Part shown: in pieces, positions 11,101 to 22,166 of the stretch
Layout of the letters: every line of letters begins with the position of its first letter
Numbering within the stretch: position 1 is the stretch's first letter
Assembly: GCA_037176905.1 (NCBI GenBank)
Contig: JBBBWG010006014.1
Span: 1-27,210, forward strand
Length of the DNA: 27,210 nt
Direction of reading: 5' to 3'
Source: Azolla pinnata
Lineage: Eukaryota > Streptophyta > Polypodiopsida > Salviniales > Salviniaceae
The notes under the pieces: generated by a model
The model's database searches: none
What the model saw: the letters and a program-made list of their open reading frames with translations, nothing else
Told to the model about the DNA's origin: nothing
Made by a program: the position numbers and the translations under genes

Positions 11101-14100
11101 TTAAGGCGGCATGATCATAAATATGAGTGTTTAATTGAGGATTGTAATGCCATACAAAATCCTCCTGTTCACTTGATTTGTTGTCATTGAGTGAATACTC
11201 CAACCTATTGATTCTGCAAACCTGTTATTCACTATCTGGAAGTTTTCGAGGTACTCTATTCTTTCCTAATATGTTGCATGCAAATCTCTGAGAATCATGC
11301 CTATTATTTTCCTTTTTCTGGTAAATGGCCTATTTATTTTTTCCACTTCATAACGTTGGCTTTTTTCCTTTTTCATTTTCCTATTTCTATTGTTTTCCTT
11401 GGCTTAAAAGACGACCATGTCAAATGCAAATGTGTCTAGATACCTGGAAATTTCTGAGCTTCCATTGTGTCAGGAAATCAACCATTGTTTTATTGTAAGT
11501 TAACAACATTTTCTGGGAACGATAATTCGTAAGTTCTACAATTTTTGAAGTTAATAAAATAAGGCTGATAAAATAGCCATCAAGAGGATTGCAGGATCAT
11601 TCTTGTGATTGCATTTCAAGAGCTGGAAAAATAAATGAATCATTGCTCTGTCTTCTTCTCTTTTTTCAGATTTGGTGAAGAATCCGGGTTAAAAGAACCA
11701 AGTGACTATGAATATGTATGGGTGTTAGACCCCATCGATGGCACTAAGAGCTTTATAACAGGTTTGGATTTGTTATAGATGGGATTCTAATATATTCCTT
11801 TTTGGAGTTATTCTACTCAGCTATTGTCGAAATTTCAATCATTGTGATGCCACTATTTATATTGAATATAAATCTAGTAATACTTAATTTAGAGCATGGG
11901 CTGAGAGATTAGTCTGGTGACACAATATGGATATCACTCTAGCCCTGACACTGATTAGAGATATGCAAGGGCTTGTCACAATGGCCAAGGTAAGATGCTT
12001 TGACTTGTTAATAACCTGAGTAGAGATTAGTGGATGGACAAAGGCCATCCACCGGCTAAGAGACCCATTCTAAGTTTTCTATAAATGCAATGCTCTTGTT
12101 CTATTGAGTCGCATTTGTTCCTTAACGTGAGTAATACTTTTGTTGATTAAAAAATGAATATATTGAGTTGCGATTTGATTCAGGAAAGCCAGTTTTTGGA
12201 ACACTTATCTCGTTGGTGCACAAGGGAATTCCTGTAAGTTTCCTATGAAAAGTGAACCATTCTTTGTCTTGTTTTCTCTTCTTGATTGTAGGACTATATC
12301 ATGTAATGATTTCTTATCTTGCATCCATTTCGAGCCACTTAGATGTTTACAAGTTCAAAAAGTCAAAATAATGGGCTATGTAGCATAAATTTCTTAACAA
12401 TTACAGTATTGATGTCTCTTTGGAGGTCCAGCAAGGAGGTCACTCCCAAATCTAAAAAAATATGGAATAAATCCAGTCATTTACAGAGTGCCTAGAAGAC
12501 CATAGTGGTCTGCTAAGAACTGGCAAAGATTTTGGTAGTCCACATTAACTCATCAATGCGAATAATGAAATAAGAATATTTTTCTGTACTATCTTCCGAA
12601 GGATAATGGCTTGAAATGTAGTCATACAAAACCAAAAATTAGGTTTGATACTTGATCATTGAACGGAAATCATCATCTTCTGGAAGTAATGGATTGGTGC
12701 AAAATGGAGAAGTTGTTGGGTTCAACAGATATCTTTGATCTTACCATGTGCATGCCAAACTTATGTGCCCAGATGCTGTTGCCGTTTGGGATATCCACAA
12801 CAAAGATAAATAGTTCAAAATATTTTGCTTTTTTTTGACAGTTCATACTAGTATTGCCACATGTAACTCGTTACACATGCTGGTTATGTAGCCATTTACA
12901 GAATTTAGAACTATCTAAGTTGGTTTACACTGTTGAACAATTTCTTTTTACACAAAAGAGTTATTTCTCTGAAGTTGTACTCAGCAATGGTTCAGAAATC
13001 TAACTTCATGCCTTACTTCTGACTTAAGATTAAAGTATGCTAACTAAATTTCCAGAGTGAATAGTAAATCCTAGAAGTAGCAATCATTTTGTTGCTTTGG
13101 TTCTATTTTATTGAGGGTAGGTCAACTTTTTTCATGTAGAAAAGGATTATTTGTCTTTATGGAAAGCTCATTGTTTCTATTAAGAATAGTTGTAATTATC
13201 ATTTCTATAGCTAATTCGAACCTGAATTATAATAATGGATATATTGGGTAGGTCATTGGAATAATTGACCAACCGGTACTGCGTGAACGTTGGGTGGGAG
13301 TGAAAGGAGAGGAAACTAAGTTAAATGGGCTGAAGATAAATACACGCTCATGTACCTCTTTGGACAGTGCATATCTGTAAGTAAACTATGAGCTTACCTC
13401 ACTTTTCTCTATCTATATTAATTCATTTCCAAAGGCACGTATTAATGAGTTGACATTTAATGCATTTGGTTATGAGATTATCATATTTTCTAAAATATGA
13501 GATTATCTTATTCAGCTATTTTGACTCCAATGAGTAATAAAACTATGGGGATTCGAGGGCCTTGTTATCCCAAGTGTTCCTTAAAATCTATGCAGTATTC
13601 AAAGTAGAATAATGACAAAGATAATCAGATTTGAATTCTGAATTTGCATACCACTCTCTTTGCCATCAAACTTTTTTCTAGAACACTTGAGACATGTAGG
13701 CATTGTTATAGATAGACCATTTCATTTTCTAGGTCAAGGTCGAGGGGGGAAAACTCGTACTCATATTAAATTCACTAGGATCAAGTTTGTTAGCTCCATG
13801 GTGCATTTATATAGCCCTGCAATAAGATCTTTTCTTGTGATAGTTCTACTCAATCACACATGTATGAATGAACCCTAAATTACTTTTCCAATGAACTATT
13901 ACATGGAATGTTAAAGAGTCTTCTTTTTATTAAAATATTATATCTAATGTACTCATCGTCACCTTTTCTTGTTGTTAGAGGGCGTAAGATATATACTTCT
14001 AAATTCAAGGACTAGTAAATAATATTGACCATGAATAGTTTTACTAGAACTACTCACGGATACTTTTTTTTCTGGATCCAATGTCCTGAGAAGGAAGATG

Positions 14101-15799
14101 CCATTTCTATGTTGTTGCCATCTGGAAGTCGAGGATATTTCTTGGGTGACATCATTGGTTTTGATTCAGTATTTCTTTATTTAGAAAACATGATATCTTA
14201 CCTTTCGCAAATGAATCATGCCTCAAATTAGGTTTCTTCATGGATGGAATTTGATTGAATTTGTAACAGCCTTCTTGATTCAGTTTTCTTTTGTAGGTTT
14301 TCCTGGTTTCAATGAAATTTATTTTTAACAGATACACAACTAGTCCTCATCTATTTTCTGGTGCAGCTGAGAGGGCATTTGCAAGAGTTCGGGATAAGGT
14401 TGGAAACAACATATTTCAGAGGTTATTGCATCGCTGAGAAATGAATATTCACATGAGTTCGGGCTGTCAGATAATTGTATTGCATTGTGCTCTTCATGAA
14501 AAACCATATTTCGAGATAAGATGGAAGTGATATTTCACTACTTTTTGCATTGCTAAAGAAATTTATTTTCATATGCACTGTTTTAACAGTAGAGGAACAT
14601 TATGACCAGTCGGACATCAGTTTTGTAATTATGATAGAAACGTTCATAGGAGAGGGCAAGTATATCCTATTTATAACGCATTAATATTTACAGTCAAGCG
14701 TTTATAAAAGTCATATGAGTACAAATCATTGTTGGAGATAACTAAAGATTTGCCATAATATTTTGGCTTTTAGTGGAGATGTCCATTCCACGTGAAGCAT
14801 AAGGCCTGTTGCTATGTCCACATCAATTACAAAATGTGAAGGATGATCTTAGGAGCATCAGTCTTGCGATTCCACCAACCCATCATTTTTGGTTTTCTGG
14901 ATACTTTAAAATACAAAGTCTGTCAGTGAGAGAACCATGAGCTATTGAATTCTAGTGAGTGCTTTTAAACTTCCTGCGCTTTTTTCACAACCATTTCACT
15001 TGTATGTGGAATATGTTTCAACAGTTTCCATTGATTGTCAATCTCATTCTAAAAAGGCCTAGTGGAAAGATCCCAACCAGCTATAAGAAACTCTTCTATG
15101 ATATTTTCCTTTCATACTTATTGACGTGATGATATTTGAATTTTGATTGTTTTCTGGTCTCTCATTGGCCATTATGCTCAACATCTCATGCTTTTCTCAT
15201 AATGCGTTTTTAAAAAGAGCCATCTTTCACCGGTCATGAGGCTTATGTGTGTGAAATTTAGGATTAAAAAAGTTTGTTTGTCTTTAGTTTCCTTATGAGC
15301 TGATTTAGTAGTTCGTTTTGAACAGGTCAAAGTTCCCCTATATGGTTGTGACTGCTATGCTTATGGACTGCTGGCAGCTGGTCATGTTGACATTGTCATA
15401 GAATCAGGACTAAAGGTCTTGTCTTCAGAGTAAACAGTGTCAATGTTAACAAGGATTGTGCTGTAGTGGCTGACTTATCAGAATCGGGTTTTTGTCCATT
15501 CAGCCGTATGACCTATTGGCACTTGTGCCTGTAGTGGAGGGTGCAGGAGGGATAATAACTGACTGGAATGGCGAAGCTCTACGGTGGTGGCCTTCAAATG
15601 ATAATACTATGACAGGTATACATTAAGTATTCAATTGTGGCATCAGTGCAGTTTCTCTTTGCCACTTGATTTTCTCTTTACCAGATATGTGCGAGTGGCC
15701 GTATTTTATGTTGCAGGTACTGATGTCATCGCTGCAGGAGATATTAGGATTCATAAATCGGCTTTAGACATACTCCAAAGTTCCTATATCAATACATGA
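8157..15799 (+). CDS. HISN7: histidinol-phosphate phosphatase, IMPL2/HISN7 type (plastid histidine biosynthesis), nine exons
   Basis: The predicted enzyme converts histidinol phosphate to histidinol, the penultimate stage of histidine synthesis; in Arabidopsis it is plastid-located and belongs to the inositol monophosphatase superfamily. Exons read from conserved protein and GT-AG sites: 8157-8502, 8709-8787, 11670-11761, 12184-12233, 13252-13376, 14332-14398, 15326-15415, 15504-15615, 15717-15799. They splice in frame to 347 residues, almost exactly the length of Arabidopsis IMPL2. Metal-site residues are present: GEE at 144-146, DPIDGT at 162-167, and PYD with EGAGG at 284-299. Conserved GKPVFGTLISL, KLNG, YTTSPHLF and KVPLYGCDCYAYG also match. 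The first 80 or so residues are rich in Ser, Arg and Pro with a poly-Ser run (8323-8347), consistent with a transit peptide. Introns range from 88 bp to 2,882 bp; the donors of introns 3 and 6 (gtttgg, gttgga) are weak. The start is the first in-frame ATG; Met3 or Met5 are alternatives. Confidence 0.92.
9087..9160 (+). repeat. two copies of a 38-bp repeat in intron 2
   Basis: tagtatcactttggtcttaa (9087) and tagtatgcctttggtcttaa (9125) begin two consecutive diverged units, each continuing with a tttgat-aatg-like stretch. They lie within the 2.9-kb intron of the phosphatase gene. Confidence 0.7.
9953..10293 (+). repeat. diverged tandem duplication of about 165 bp in intron 2
   Basis: Copy A (about 9953-10112) and copy B (about 10135-10293) share aligned blocks: tgaatgctatta / tgaatactatta, atttccaacat / atctccaacat, attttcagaagctgcaggcc / attttgagaagttctagacc, and gaataagtcagacacaaa / gcataagccagaagcaaa. 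The period is about 180 bp. It looks like an old local duplication; no coding content is recognisable. Confidence 0.65.
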
Positions 15800-16992
15800 C
15801 TTACGCTGCAAGAAAGCACACCAAGTGGCCAATAGGATATTAGTAAACATTGGATCTAGCTATATATTTCCTACATTGGATGCAAGAGTTTCCTGTTAAT
15901 TTGAGGCTTCACGTTTGGGAAACTTTGCAGGACAAGCAACGGCATCAGCAAGTAATAGTGCATATAGACAAGAACATGTTGCCCCTGGTGTGATGTGCTG
16001 CAGCTCATATTCTTTCTTTGAATGTAATGAGTGTGCAATGGCTAATAATTATCTACTTCCCAATCCTAGAAGAATTAAACATGATTCCTTGTTATTGTTT
16101 GAATTTGATTTTGTTGCACAGTTATAAGCGCATTGTTAATGTTACTTTTTGGTATGGTTCTGAGCCTAGTTATGCATATTCATGGATTTTGTTGTGAAAC
16201 GTACTGCTCTGGGGTGGAATTTGTAGGCCGGAAAGCCATTGTATGCGGATGTTGTTACATTTACAGTTAGGCTTTGATAGATTTGTAACCAGAGAAAAGT
16301 TTCTACTGACAATACAAAATTTTGGAGTTCAAGATCTAGAGGGCAATTTTGGAGTTACCTACATCAAATTATCATTGTTCAACTTGACAAAATTTTGTTC
16401 TTCTTGATGGCCTGAACCTGTTTTCCGACAAGTTTGGTCACGATTTGGATGATTAGCAAGCGCATGGTGATTCAAGTAGCAAAGTAAGAGAGAGACAGAA
16501 TCTGCTCAGACTTATGTCACTTCCTTTGCTAACTAATCAGTCCAAGAAATCTGGTTGGACTTATATGTCACACTATTAAAAGGCCAATTTGACGGTAATC
16601 CTTTGGTCTCAGGTACAAATATGCCCAAGAAGGTAGTCGCCATTTCCGAACTTTGGAAGAACATTAATGTTTTCTCCAGGGTTGCCGTAAACGTACGATG
16701 GAATTTCTCTGCCGCAAAATGGAAAATTTCCATCGCAAGCTTAAGTTGTCGTAACGCGTATAACGCAAGGGTGCTGCTGCAAGAAGCTATATGGCAAAAC
16801 CAAATCGCAGCTTCCGACAACCTCTCATCTGTTCAGCGAGTTCGAACTCCGATCAGATCTCCTTCGTCGAACCATGATGTAATTATGTTCCTTTTCTTAA
16901 GTACTAAGATTGAATCTGGGTTCAGCAAAGAGAAGAAAAAAGAAAAGAGAGACAAAATCATACTGATTTATGTCCAATTGTATACGTATTGC
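15800..16992. other. 3' flank of the phosphatase gene and intergenic sequence
   Basis: The interval holds the presumed 3' UTR of the phosphatase gene and about 1 kb with nothing recognisable. A + strand open frame (16555-17208) and its antisense counterpart run into the adjacent microsatellite and have no family resemblance, so I do not call them. Confidence 0.6.
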
Positions 16993-17207
16993 ATATGTAT
17001 GTATGTATGTGTATGTGGGTGTATGTATGTGAGCATGCATGTGTGTGTGCATGTATGTATGCATATGTGGGTGGATGTATGTATGTGTGCATGTGTGTAT
17101 GTATGTATGCATGTATGTATGTCGGTATGTATGTATGCATGTATGTATGTCGGTATGTATGTATGCATGTATGTAAGTATGTATGTATGTATGTATGTAT
17201 GTCTGTA
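16993..17207. repeat. (ATGT)n microsatellite, about 210 bp
   Basis: Imperfect ATGT/GTAT tetranucleotides with occasional GCATG, GTGG and GTCG variants make up the interval. Because every unit contains ATG and lacks stops in several frames, it creates long false ORFs on both strands. Confidence 0.95.
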
Positions 17208-17208
17208 G

Positions 17209-17242
17209 CTTCTTCTTCTTCTTCTTCTTCTTCTTCTTCTTC
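17209..17242. repeat. (CTT)n triplet run
   Basis: About eleven CTT/TTC triplets follow the tetranucleotide array directly, some 85 bases before the PPR start codon. Confidence 0.9.
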
Positions 17243-17248
17243 TGCGTA

Positions 17249-17293
17249 CGTTCCTGAGCAGAGCGTTCCTGAGCAGAGCGTTCCTGAGCAGCG
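17249..17293 (+). repeat. three tandem copies of a 15-bp unit
   Basis: cgttcctgagcagag repeats three times with almost no divergence, just before the PPR coding region and presumably in its leader. Confidence 0.9.
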
Positions 17294-17327
17294 ATGAGGA
17301 GCAGGGTTGAGCTCGCCGCGCTGCCCT

Positions 17328-18977
17328 ATGCCACGGGAGCTGCGTGTGGAGGCTCTCGTCTCGCGCTTGCGAGCGTGCAAGAAGGATCGGAACCTCGCGG
17401 CTGTGCGGGCGGTGCAGAGGCAGATCGCTTGCGAAGGTGAAGGTGAAGGTGGAGATGGAGATGGAGATGGAGATGGAGGCGGAGATGGAGGCGGATGGGG
17501 AGCAGTCGGGAACCACCTGGTCCCTGCGCTGATCGAATGCGGCAGGTTGCTGGAGGCCCGGCACACCTTCGATCGCCTCCCCTCCCCCAACGCCTGCTCC
17601 TGGACCTACCTCATCCAGGGCTATGTCCATGCCGGCCACTTCCAGCACGCTCTCAGCTTCTTCTGGCACATGCGCATACTCTTGCGCTTACGCCCCAATC
17701 GCTTCACCTTCCTGGCCGTGCTCAAGGCCTGCACTCGGCTGAACTGCCTTGTGAGCGGCCGCCAGGTCCATTCCGAAGCCGTCCACCACGCGTTGGATGA
17801 TGATGAGTTCGTCGGGAACAGCCTCGTGGACATGTATGCGAAGTGTGGTTCTCTGCGAGAAGCTCACAGAGTGCTGGACTGCTTGTCCACGAGGGATGTG
17901 ATCTCATGGACCGCGTTGATCGCAGGATATGCCGAGCACGAGCTTCCCAAGGATGCCTTGCGGTGTTTGGAGCGAATGGAAGAAGAAGCCGGGAGCGTGG
18001 AGGCAAACGCCATCACCTATGTGTACGCGTTGAAAGCGTGCGCAGCTTTGAAGGCCATCGCCAGGGGGCGGGAGATCCATGCCGCGATGGTGAAGGATGG
18101 ATTGGAGAGAGATGAGCTGCCGGGGAGCACGCTCATGGACTTGTATGCGAAATGTGGTTTGACAGAGGAGGCTCACGATGTGTTCCTGGAGATACCAGTC
18201 CAGAATGCGGTGCTGTGGACAACGTTGATAGCAGGATATGCCGAGCAAGGGCTAGGGGATGATGCCCTAGCTTGCTTTGATCAGATGCAGCTCTCTGGTG
18301 CAACACCCGATGGAGTGACCTTTATTTGCAGCTTGAAAGCTTGTGGAAGCCTCGGGTTAGTTGACAAGGGACAATCATTGCATGCCGAGATCATGAAAGA
18401 GGAGCACGAGAAGAACTCCCTGGTTGGAAGCACAGTGCTGGATATGTATGCCAAATGTGGTCTGCTCTTAGAAATGAGCGACATTTTCGAGGAGCTGTCC
18501 CTCCGAGACGTGGTAACTTGGACTTCCCTCATGTCTGGCTATGCTTCTCATGGAGAGAGCGAGCTTGTGTTTCACCACTTCGAGCTCATGTGCAACGATG
18601 GCGTCAAACCCAATGAGACAACATTTCTGGTTCTTTTCACTACATGCAATCATGGAGGGCTAGTACGGAAAGGCGCAGTGTTGTACGATAGCATGATCAG
18701 AGAGCATCAGATGGCTCCCACAATTAAGCATCTGAACTGTATGCTCGATCTTCTGGGTCGAGCAGGCCGGCTGGATGAGGCCTTATGGATGCTTCAACAA
18801 ATGCCTACTCAACCTAACATCGTGACATGGGAAACTATCCTGGGTTCATGTCGTAAGTGGGGTAATGTTCTGCTTGCTAGGCATGCCTTTGAGAGCGCAG
18901 TTACACTGGATGAAGAGCACCATGGCGTGCTGGTGTTGATGTCCAATATTTATGCGAATGAGGAGTATGATCATTGA
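17328..18977 (+). CDS. PLS-class PPR protein with E1 and truncated E2 motif
   Basis: PLS-class PPR proteins are nuclear-encoded organelle RNA-binding proteins, mostly site-recognition factors for C-to-U editing. This intronless frame encodes 549 residues. About thirteen P, L and S motifs run in order from residue 55: examples are WTALIAGYAEHELPKDAL (P), VDMYAKCGSLREAHRVL (S) and LKACAALKAIARGREIH (L). The P2-L2-S2 triplet ends with MLDLLGRAGRLDEALWMLQQ. A full E1 motif follows (WETILGSCRKWGNVLLARHA). E2 begins (VLMSNIYANEE) but stops after about 18 of its usual 34 residues, and no E+ or DYW domain follows. The ATG at 17328 is the first in its frame; an in-frame TGA at 17295-17297 lies upstream. 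Residues 37-58 are a Gly/Asp/Glu run from a GGAGAT repeat. With no catalytic DYW domain it would need a partner deaminase if it acts in editing. The cut-off E2 may mean a 3'-truncated gene. Confidence 0.88.
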   Translation: MPRELRVEALVSRLRACKKDRNLAAVRAVQRQIACEGEGEGGDGDGDGDGGGDGGGWGAVGNHLVPALIECGRLLEARHTFDRLPSPNACSWTYLIQGYVHAGHFQHALSFFWHMRILLRLRPNRFTFLAVLKACTRLNCLVSGRQVHSEAVHHALDDDEFVGNSLVDMYAKCGSLREAHRVLDCLSTRDVISWTALIAGYAEHELPKDALRCLERMEEEAGSVEANAITYVYALKACAALKAIARGREIHAAMVKDGLERDELPGSTLMDLYAKCGLTEEAHDVFLEIPVQNAVLWTTLIAGYAEQGLGDDALACFDQMQLSGATPDGVTFICSLKACGSLGLVDKGQSLHAEIMKEEHEKNSLVGSTVLDMYAKCGLLLEMSDIFEELSLRDVVTWTSLMSGYASHGESELVFHHFELMCNDGVKPNETTFLVLFTTCNHGGLVRKGAVLYDSMIREHQMAPTIKHLNCMLDLLGRAGRLDEALWMLQQMPTQPNIVTWETILGSCRKWGNVLLARHAFESAVTLDEEHHGVLVLMSNIYANEEYDH

Positions 18978-21046
18978 AGATGCAGAATGACATGGTATAG
19001 CAAATCACCGACCATACATTACTGCGTGCTGTAACTAACTCTCGAGATGAATGCCCTTCGTATGACTTTCTCTTCCCCTGACACCTCTCAGTGCTGCAGA
19101 AGAGTTGGCCAGACATCTGTCACAGGGCAACACAAGCTTGATATAGTAAGAAGTAGATTAGACAATGATCCCTACAGACATATACAGTCCACAACTGTTG
19201 CATATTTTTGGACATTTTAACCACAATCATTTTCAATGTGGCAATGTATCCAGATAACACACTATTTTTTAACACCTGGTGCATGAGAACTTGGTGAAAT
19301 TCACTCACGATTGTTTTGAAGAAGGCATGGAATCCTGGGAGGAGATTAAGGTCAGAAAAGATGGGCAGAATCTGGAAGAGGTCAGCGTTGTTGGATTAAC
19401 AGTTGCAAGCTTGTTTGGATAAATCTAAGCTGTAGGGAAAGATTCCTTCCCTGATCTTTTAGTGGCACTTGCTTCCTACACGGCTTCTCAGCTCTGGAGC
19501 TTCAATCAACTAAACGTAAGCTCAATGCCGACCAGTTTCACCTCAGCCATTGCACATGTTTCACTGATCTAGAGGGGAGCATGATCTTATGAAAATCAAG
19601 CATTTCCACTGATGTAAGCCCATGCCCACATTAGTTTTACCCAAAAGCAATCATCATAAACTTATTGTGAACATGTATGTCGTTGCAGCAATTGCTCCAA
19701 TCAGTTTAGAGAAAGATTTAACGGGTGATTTAAACACTCTACTCGTGTGACTGCTATCAAGTCATTCTGAGAATGAAATGTATTCATGTAAAAATGTCAT
19801 AACAATTGATGTTGACATTCATATGAAATTTGTTGGCGTTACATTCACAATCAGTATACTTTGTGCGTTCCAATCACTGATGCTGCTGATATTAGTATTC
19901 AAATGAAATTTCTAAGCATTAGGGTTGCAATCAGCAAACAAATGCAAGGATGGTTTGTGCAAGTAAACACATTCCAATCACTGCTGCAAGCGGCAGGTAT
20001 GCATAAATCATGGCAGTTCGTTATGCTTCCATTAAATTGTCTGGGGTACATGGTCAAAATGAAAAAAAACTAGGACCCACATTGATCTGACGGAAGTAGG
20101 AAACAACAAATGTAGTATTTTGTGCCTGATCCTTCCTGTGGATGGAACCATAGACAAATCAAGAGAATTCATGGATTTTGAATGGCAAATACTATCTATC
20201 CCACCAACTTTGTGCCAAGTTAAAATAACCTTGTAACCACCTTGTACAAAAGATTACAAGGATGAATTCTGCCAATTGACTTAGTTAAAACTCTGCTGCA
20301 AATTCTCATTCCAGTTCTTTTGGAACTTGGAATAATCTCTTCACATTTATTTGGCTACAAGATCCATATCACTGTTGTGGCAATCTGGCCCAGCACAACA
20401 TGTCGAAGTGGGTCCGGTATCACTGCAGATTCAACCTTGGTTGTATATATATACAGTCTGTGTAGTGAAGGGTTTAAAACAGGAAAAAGATCGGAATATT
20501 AAGGCTAAAGGTGTGAATACTCTTGATTAATCTAATTTGTTGGGCCAAATCCTGCATGAAGCTGAATATAATTAAATAAAGACATACTTCACAGAGGTAG
20601 TAAATCTGTGAGTGAGTATCCATGCAAAGCTGCATTCATACAATCTCCCATCCTTCTGAGTTAAAAATCACTTGAAAAGACCCTCATTCAACAATGATGA
20701 TCACTCTTGACATTTGATCTCCATTTTCGGTAGCTATGATGCACTCCCCTATCGATAACACCAAAACACTAGTAGGAAGATGCTGCAAGCTCCACGACAG
20801 TGCGCACACAAACATCCGACACTTTACAACAAAGCACAGTAAGAAAGAGTAATTGGAAAACTAACTATGTTGCAAGGGTAGCTTGAATCTTAGAAAACAT
20901 CAAAGGAACTCAACTCCCCGAGCAGCTAGAACACGGGCCTCTGATTGGATTTCCCCAGAGACCCCAGCGTGTTGCAAAATCCTTGTTCGATTGAATCGAG
21001 GCCTCTGGAGATAACCACAGCTCGACTCCGTGCACCATGGGCAGCC
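18978..21046. other. intergenic region between the PPR and RRM genes
   Basis: No gene is recognisable. A 33-codon open frame near 19329-19430 translates with WEEIKVRKDGQNLEEV, faintly like a PPR E2 motif, but I found no in-frame splice joining it to the PPR gene. A diverged short duplication lies at 19808-19990. The right end is presumably the 3' UTR of the minus-strand RRM gene. Confidence 0.55.
19808..19990 (+). repeat. diverged tandem duplication (about 80 and 105 bp copies)
   Basis: Two units each begin gat-tt-a-attca-atgaaattt, continue with an aatcag block and end with ttccaatcactg-tgc. The second copy (from about 19888) has an insertion of about 25 bases. Confidence 0.6.
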
Positions 21047-21847
21047 TCATCCGCCATAGTTTCCATACCCACTGGGTCTATTATCAACTGCAAAGTTGAC
21101 TCGTAGAACCTTCCCATTTAGATCCTACTCTAGCAAAACACAAGCATTGCATAAGGTCTGAGGACATCGATGGAATCGCGCTGTTCAGGCGTAGACAAGG
21201 AGAAGAGATCACCCACCCTGCCATCCATGACCTTGATAGCAGCATCAGCATCCTTGCTCGATGCGAAACTCACAAAACCAAAGCCCTTAGATCTGCCTGT
21301 CTCGCGATCCATGATGATCCTAGCTGTGCAACACACCGATCCGCCGTCATCGATCTCATCATCAACAAACAGCTAACAACATCATCCCGTGGGATTGGGG
21401 AGCAACAGAAATAAGCCCGGATACCATCGAGGACTTGTCCGAAGGAGGCAAATGCATCTTTCAGAAGCTCCTCGTCCACTTGGCCTGACAGACCTGCAGC
21501 AAAACGCATGGACACGGGAGAGAGGATCAGCCGAGGCAGAACTTCAAACCCTTTGGAGGGGGGGGATTTTCTGCGAAGATGCAGCATAGAAACATGAAAG
21601 AAAGCGAGAAAGCAAGAGATCCGTGTACCTGTGGCTGGTGTTAGCAAGCATACAGATACGGATCCATCCAGTTCTACACAAGGGGATTGCGAGATGATAG
21701 CAGAGAAGTGGTTAGGGACTGACCTCCGACAAATACCCTGCAAGGATAACCTCCTCCTCCTCCTCCTCCTCCTCCTGATGCTGCGGCTGCGGCGCCCTGC
21801 GTGTGCAAGAGACGGAGACGGGACAGGAGAGAGCGCCTTGTCGCCAT
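21047..21847 (-). CDS. small glycine/RRM RNA-binding protein, probably organelle-targeted, four exons
   Basis: A single RNA-recognition-motif protein of the plant glycine-rich/ORRM-like group; relatives bind RNA in mitochondria, plastids or nucleus and some assist organelle RNA editing. Exons on the minus strand: 21847-21724, 21493-21425, 21323-21217, 21124-21047, joined at GT-AG sites in consistent phase to give 125 residues. Residues 1-17 (MATRRSLLSRLRLLHTQ) are Arg/Leu/Ser-rich with no acidic residue, as in mitochondrial presequences. A poly-Ala then poly-Gly linker follows. The RRM has RNP2 RVFVGGL, then VDEELLKDAFASFGQVLDAR, RNP1 KGFGFVSF and the closing MDGRDLNGKVLRVNFA. The C-terminus is very short (ends GYGNYGG) instead of the long Gly-rich tail of many relatives. 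The start is the first ATG in the frame; the upstream extension has only a GTG. The order of the last exon is certain because only this frame restores the conserved LNGKVLRVNFA. Confidence 0.88.
21751..21777 (-). repeat. (GGA)n run encoding the poly-Gly linker of the RRM protein
   Basis: A pure triplet array, read GGA on the coding strand, encodes the nine-residue Gly linker between presequence and RRM. Antisense it reads CTC and produces a false poly-Leu ORF. Confidence 0.85.
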
Positions 21848-22166
21848 CGCCAGCGTGCCTGTCGTGGAAGGAATTCCTGGGTTTTTGCTGAAGGTTTTAG
21901 GGCTTCCGACACAGCGCAGCAAAAAGAAAGCAAAACCCAGAATTCCAAAACAAAAGCTGTTCCGTGAGCTGCGTTTGCTCAACAGCCCACCTCTCACACC
22001 ATGGCTGAGCTTTGAGAATCAAACCCTAGCCAGAACTGAAGCTCTCTCCCAAACCCTAGACAGAAAGAATCACAGCTCTGCAAGGTGCCCATCGGCCGAG
22101 AGATCTCGCCAAATTCCTCTCCGACAAACCCTCTTCGATTCGACATCTATTCATCCTCTTACAGAA
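21848..22166. promoter_or_regulatory. promoter-like region with telo-box motifs
   Basis: Two AAACCCTAG motifs (22021-22029 and 22051-22059) match the plant telo-box; a reversed partial match, TTTTAGGG, lies at about 21895-21902. Telo-boxes occur near the start of many plant genes for translation and organelle biogenesis. The region lies 5' of the minus-strand RRM gene. Its C/T-rich + strand also resembles a 5' leader of a divergent transcript. Motifs are seen; function is inferred. Confidence 0.45.

Noticed and set aside
16835..16860. tRNA T-arm-like GAGTTCGAACTC
   Set aside because: The flanking bases do not form a T stem and no A box lies at the right distance.
16555..17208. 217-codon + strand ORF ending in Met-Tyr-Val-Cys repeats
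   Set aside because: Its second half is the ATGT microsatellite and the first half resembles no family.
17307..17327. Earlier TTG start for the PPR gene
   Set aside because: Nuclear plant genes normally start at ATG; the first ATG in frame is at 17328.
16958..17669. Two minus-strand ORFs of 210 and 233 codons opposite the PPR start
   Set aside because: They are antisense translations of the microsatellites and the GGAGAT repeat.
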